From positions 4,240,001-4,304,000 of the forward strand of contig NZ_CP050699.1 in assembly GCF_005116675.2 (NCBI RefSeq): a stretch of 64,000 nucleotides of DNA. Direction: 5' to 3'. The stretch comes from Desulfosediminicola ganghwensis (lineage in GTDB: Bacteria > Desulfobacterota > Desulfobulbia > Desulfobulbales > Desulfocapsaceae). Shown here piece by piece: positions 62,692 through 64,000 of the stretch. A program made the position numbers and the translations under genes. Numbering within the stretch: the stretch's first letter is position 1; every line of letters starts with the position of its first letter. The notes below the pieces were generated by a model. It ran no database searches. It worked only from the letters and a program-made list of their open reading frames with translations, and was not told the origin of the DNA.

Positions 62692-64000
62692 TTAATGTAA
62701 AATCTCGTTAATCAGCTTCTTATACTTCTTCTCGATTACGTGGCGCTTCTTTTTCAGCGTGTTGGTCAGCTCCTCTCCCAGCTTGAACTCATTGTCCAGG
62801 AAGGCGATGTTCTGCAATTTCTCATAGGGTTTGAACCCCTGCTTTGGCATGAGAAGACGATTCATCTCTTTTTTCACCATATCGAGTACATGGCGATCTT
62901 TGAGTAATTCTCCTTTCTCTTTCTTCAGATCGTCGTATTTTTTCTCAATAAATGTTTTCAGCTCTTCCATATCGGGGACCACAAGCGCGCCGAGTCCTTT
63001 TTTATCCTGCCCCACCAGAATTGCATCCTGCACGAAGGGGAACATGGAGATAGTATTCTCGATACGGGTAGGATCGATATTTTCACCGCTGGCAAGCACA
63101 ATAATTTCCTTGGCCCGACCGGTAATAACCAGCTCACCGCCAAGGGTCATTTTGCCCAGATCGCCGGTTCTGAAGAAACCGTCTTCGGTGAAAGATCGTT
63201 GATTCTCTTCATCCGCATTATAATAGCCGCTGGTAACCTGGGGACCTCGTACCTCAATCAAGCCTTCAGTCCCTGTGGGTACAGGCTCACCATGTTCTGA
63301 GACAATTCGTATCTCGGTTTCGGGAACTGCAGGCCCGAGAGTCCCATACACCCGACAGGTCAGGCCACGCCCGGCAATTGCCGGAGAGCATTCCGTCATG
63401 CCGTAGGCGTTGACTATGCGTACACCAACCGCGTCGATCCATTCTTCCAGATACCCCGCCAGGGTTCCACCACCAGATATGGCAAGCCTCAATCTACCGC
63501 CAAAACGTTGCTGAACAGCAGCCAGCTTCTTCTTGGCAAGCAGATAAAGTGGAAATATCAGGACAATCTTCAACGCAGCAAGAGCCATCTCAAACCACTT
63601 GGCACCAAACCATTTCTCCTCATATACCGGCAAGCGGCCAAGAAGCTTACGCTTGTTTCGACGAAAAACCGTAGAGGCCCACACCAGGGTACGAAAAATT
63701 CGGTTGGGTGTGGCACCCTTTTTACGGATAGCAGCCTGCACCCTGGAATAAAGAGATTCCCAGACCCGGGGAACAGTCGCCACCATAGTCGGTTTATAAT
63801 GTTCCAGATCCTGGGCAAAGGTTTTTACAGAGGAATAGACCAGGGTGGTCCCGCCCGCGAGGGCTACGTATTCCGCAGTACGTTCGAAAATGTGCCAGGT
63901 CGGCAAAATCGAAAGCCAGGTGTCTTCTTCGGTTAACTTGATCAGGCCCGGAATAACCCGAACATTATGCATAATATTGGCATGTGAGAGTTGTACACCT
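62692..64000 (-). CDS. Long-chain acyl-CoA synthetase (AMP-forming), 5' end missing
   Basis: The visible 436 residues lie within an open frame that runs past the window end (GVQLSHANIMHNV before the first internal Met), so the N-terminus is outside. Landmarks are the gate region LSILPTWHIFERTAEYVALA, the motif AYGMTECSPAIAGR, the ATP/AMP hinge FFRTGDLGKMTLGGELVITG followed by RAKEIIVLASGENIDPTRIE, and the C-terminal end. This matches FadD15-type long-chain fatty acyl-CoA ligases. It activates fatty acids for lipid synthesis or oxidation. Substrate length cannot be judged. Confidence 0.92.
   Translation of the reverse strand, partial: GVQLSHANIMHNVRVIPGLIKLTEEDTWLSILPTWHIFERTAEYVALAGGTTLVYSSVKTFAQDLEHYKPTMVATVPRVWESLYSRVQAAIRKKGATPNRIFRTLVWASTVFRRNKRKLLGRLPVYEEKWFGAKWFEMALAALKIVLIFPLYLLAKKKLAAVQQRFGGRLRLAISGGGTLAGYLEEWIDAVGVRIVNAYGMTECSPAIAGRGLTCRVYGTLGPAVPETEIRIVSEHGEPVPTGTEGLIEVRGPQVTSGYYNADEENQRSFTEDGFFRTGDLGKMTLGGELVITGRAKEIIVLASGENIDPTRIENTISMFPFVQDAILVGQDKKGLGALVVPDMEELKTFIEKKYDDLKKEKGELLKDRHVLDMVKKEMNRLLMPKQGFKPYEKLQNIAFLDNEFKLGEELTNTLKKKRHVIEKKYKKLINEILH

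Noticed and set aside
1-64000. CRISPR arrays, tRNA/rRNA genes, insertion sequences, prophage
   Set aside because: No regularly spaced repeats, no tRNA T-loop patterns with acceptor stems, no transposase or integrase motifs were seen on either strand.

Overview
The window looks like chromosome from a Gram-negative anaerobe of the Desulfobacterota, most likely a Desulfobulbales-type sulfate reducer or propionate-metabolising relative. The assignment is inference. It rests on a methylmalonyl-CoA carboxyltransferase / succinyl-CoA synthetase / propionyl-CoA synthetase operon, a glutaryl-CoA-dehydrogenase-type enzyme, sigma-54 two-component regulation, lipoprotein and outer-membrane efflux components, and a giant DUF3683/FAD/Fe-S dehydrogenase. 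Base composition is near half GC by eye. No tRNA, rRNA, CRISPR array, transposase or phage gene was recognised, so this reads as ordinary core and adaptive chromosome rather than a mobile island.

Region 1 (1-9757): an enolase-superfamily enzyme and a lipoprotein hydrolase with a cysteine nucleophile are read leftward. They diverge from an MltF-like lytic transglycosylase. A tight rightward five-gene operon follows: AI-2E/PerM-type transporter, TolC-type outer-membrane lipoprotein, two-pore-helix K+ channel-like protein, HlyD-type adaptor and DUF2955 membrane protein. It looks like a tripartite efflux pump with an embedded ion channel.

Region 2 (9952-26384): a threonine dehydratase-like gene is convergent with pyrC. 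Next is the leftward propionate operon prpE-sucC-sucD-12S carboxyltransferase-ABM protein-small W/GR protein-5S/biotin carrier, which ends at a strong terminator, with a gamma-carbonic anhydrase and pyrC beyond it. Divergent from prpE is a Cache/PAS histidine kinase with an NtrC-type response regulator. Just downstream, three TACAA-N6-TTGTA dyads and a consensus sigma-54 promoter precede an acetate (SatP/YaaH) transporter. This reads as a complete regulatory circuit: sensor, activator, enhancer sites, sigma-54 promoter and organic-acid permease.

Region 3 (26640-43322): a MacAB-TolC-like efflux operon (leftward), a LysE exporter with a small coupled gene, a glutaryl-CoA dehydrogenase-type enzyme, an SBF-like transporter with a DUF2156 protein, pyruvate kinase, a SUI1/YciH factor, topoisomerase III with three zinc ribbons, and a tandem CDP-alcohol phosphatidyltransferase fusion.

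Region 4 (43549-64000): several small uncharacterised genes including a secreted Cys-rich repeat protein, a Mn-type superoxide dismutase, the 1214-residue DUF3683/FAD/Fe-S dehydrogenase, a recC-recB-recD operon with overlapping genes, an uncharacterised divergent pair whose start codons abut, a universal stress protein, a MOSC protein, a DUF1820 protein and the 3' part of a long-chain acyl-CoA synthetase cut by the window end.

Start codons were moved from the longest open frame to the codon best supported by a ribosome-binding site where the sequence allowed it. Family names are from motif recognition by eye; no database search was run.
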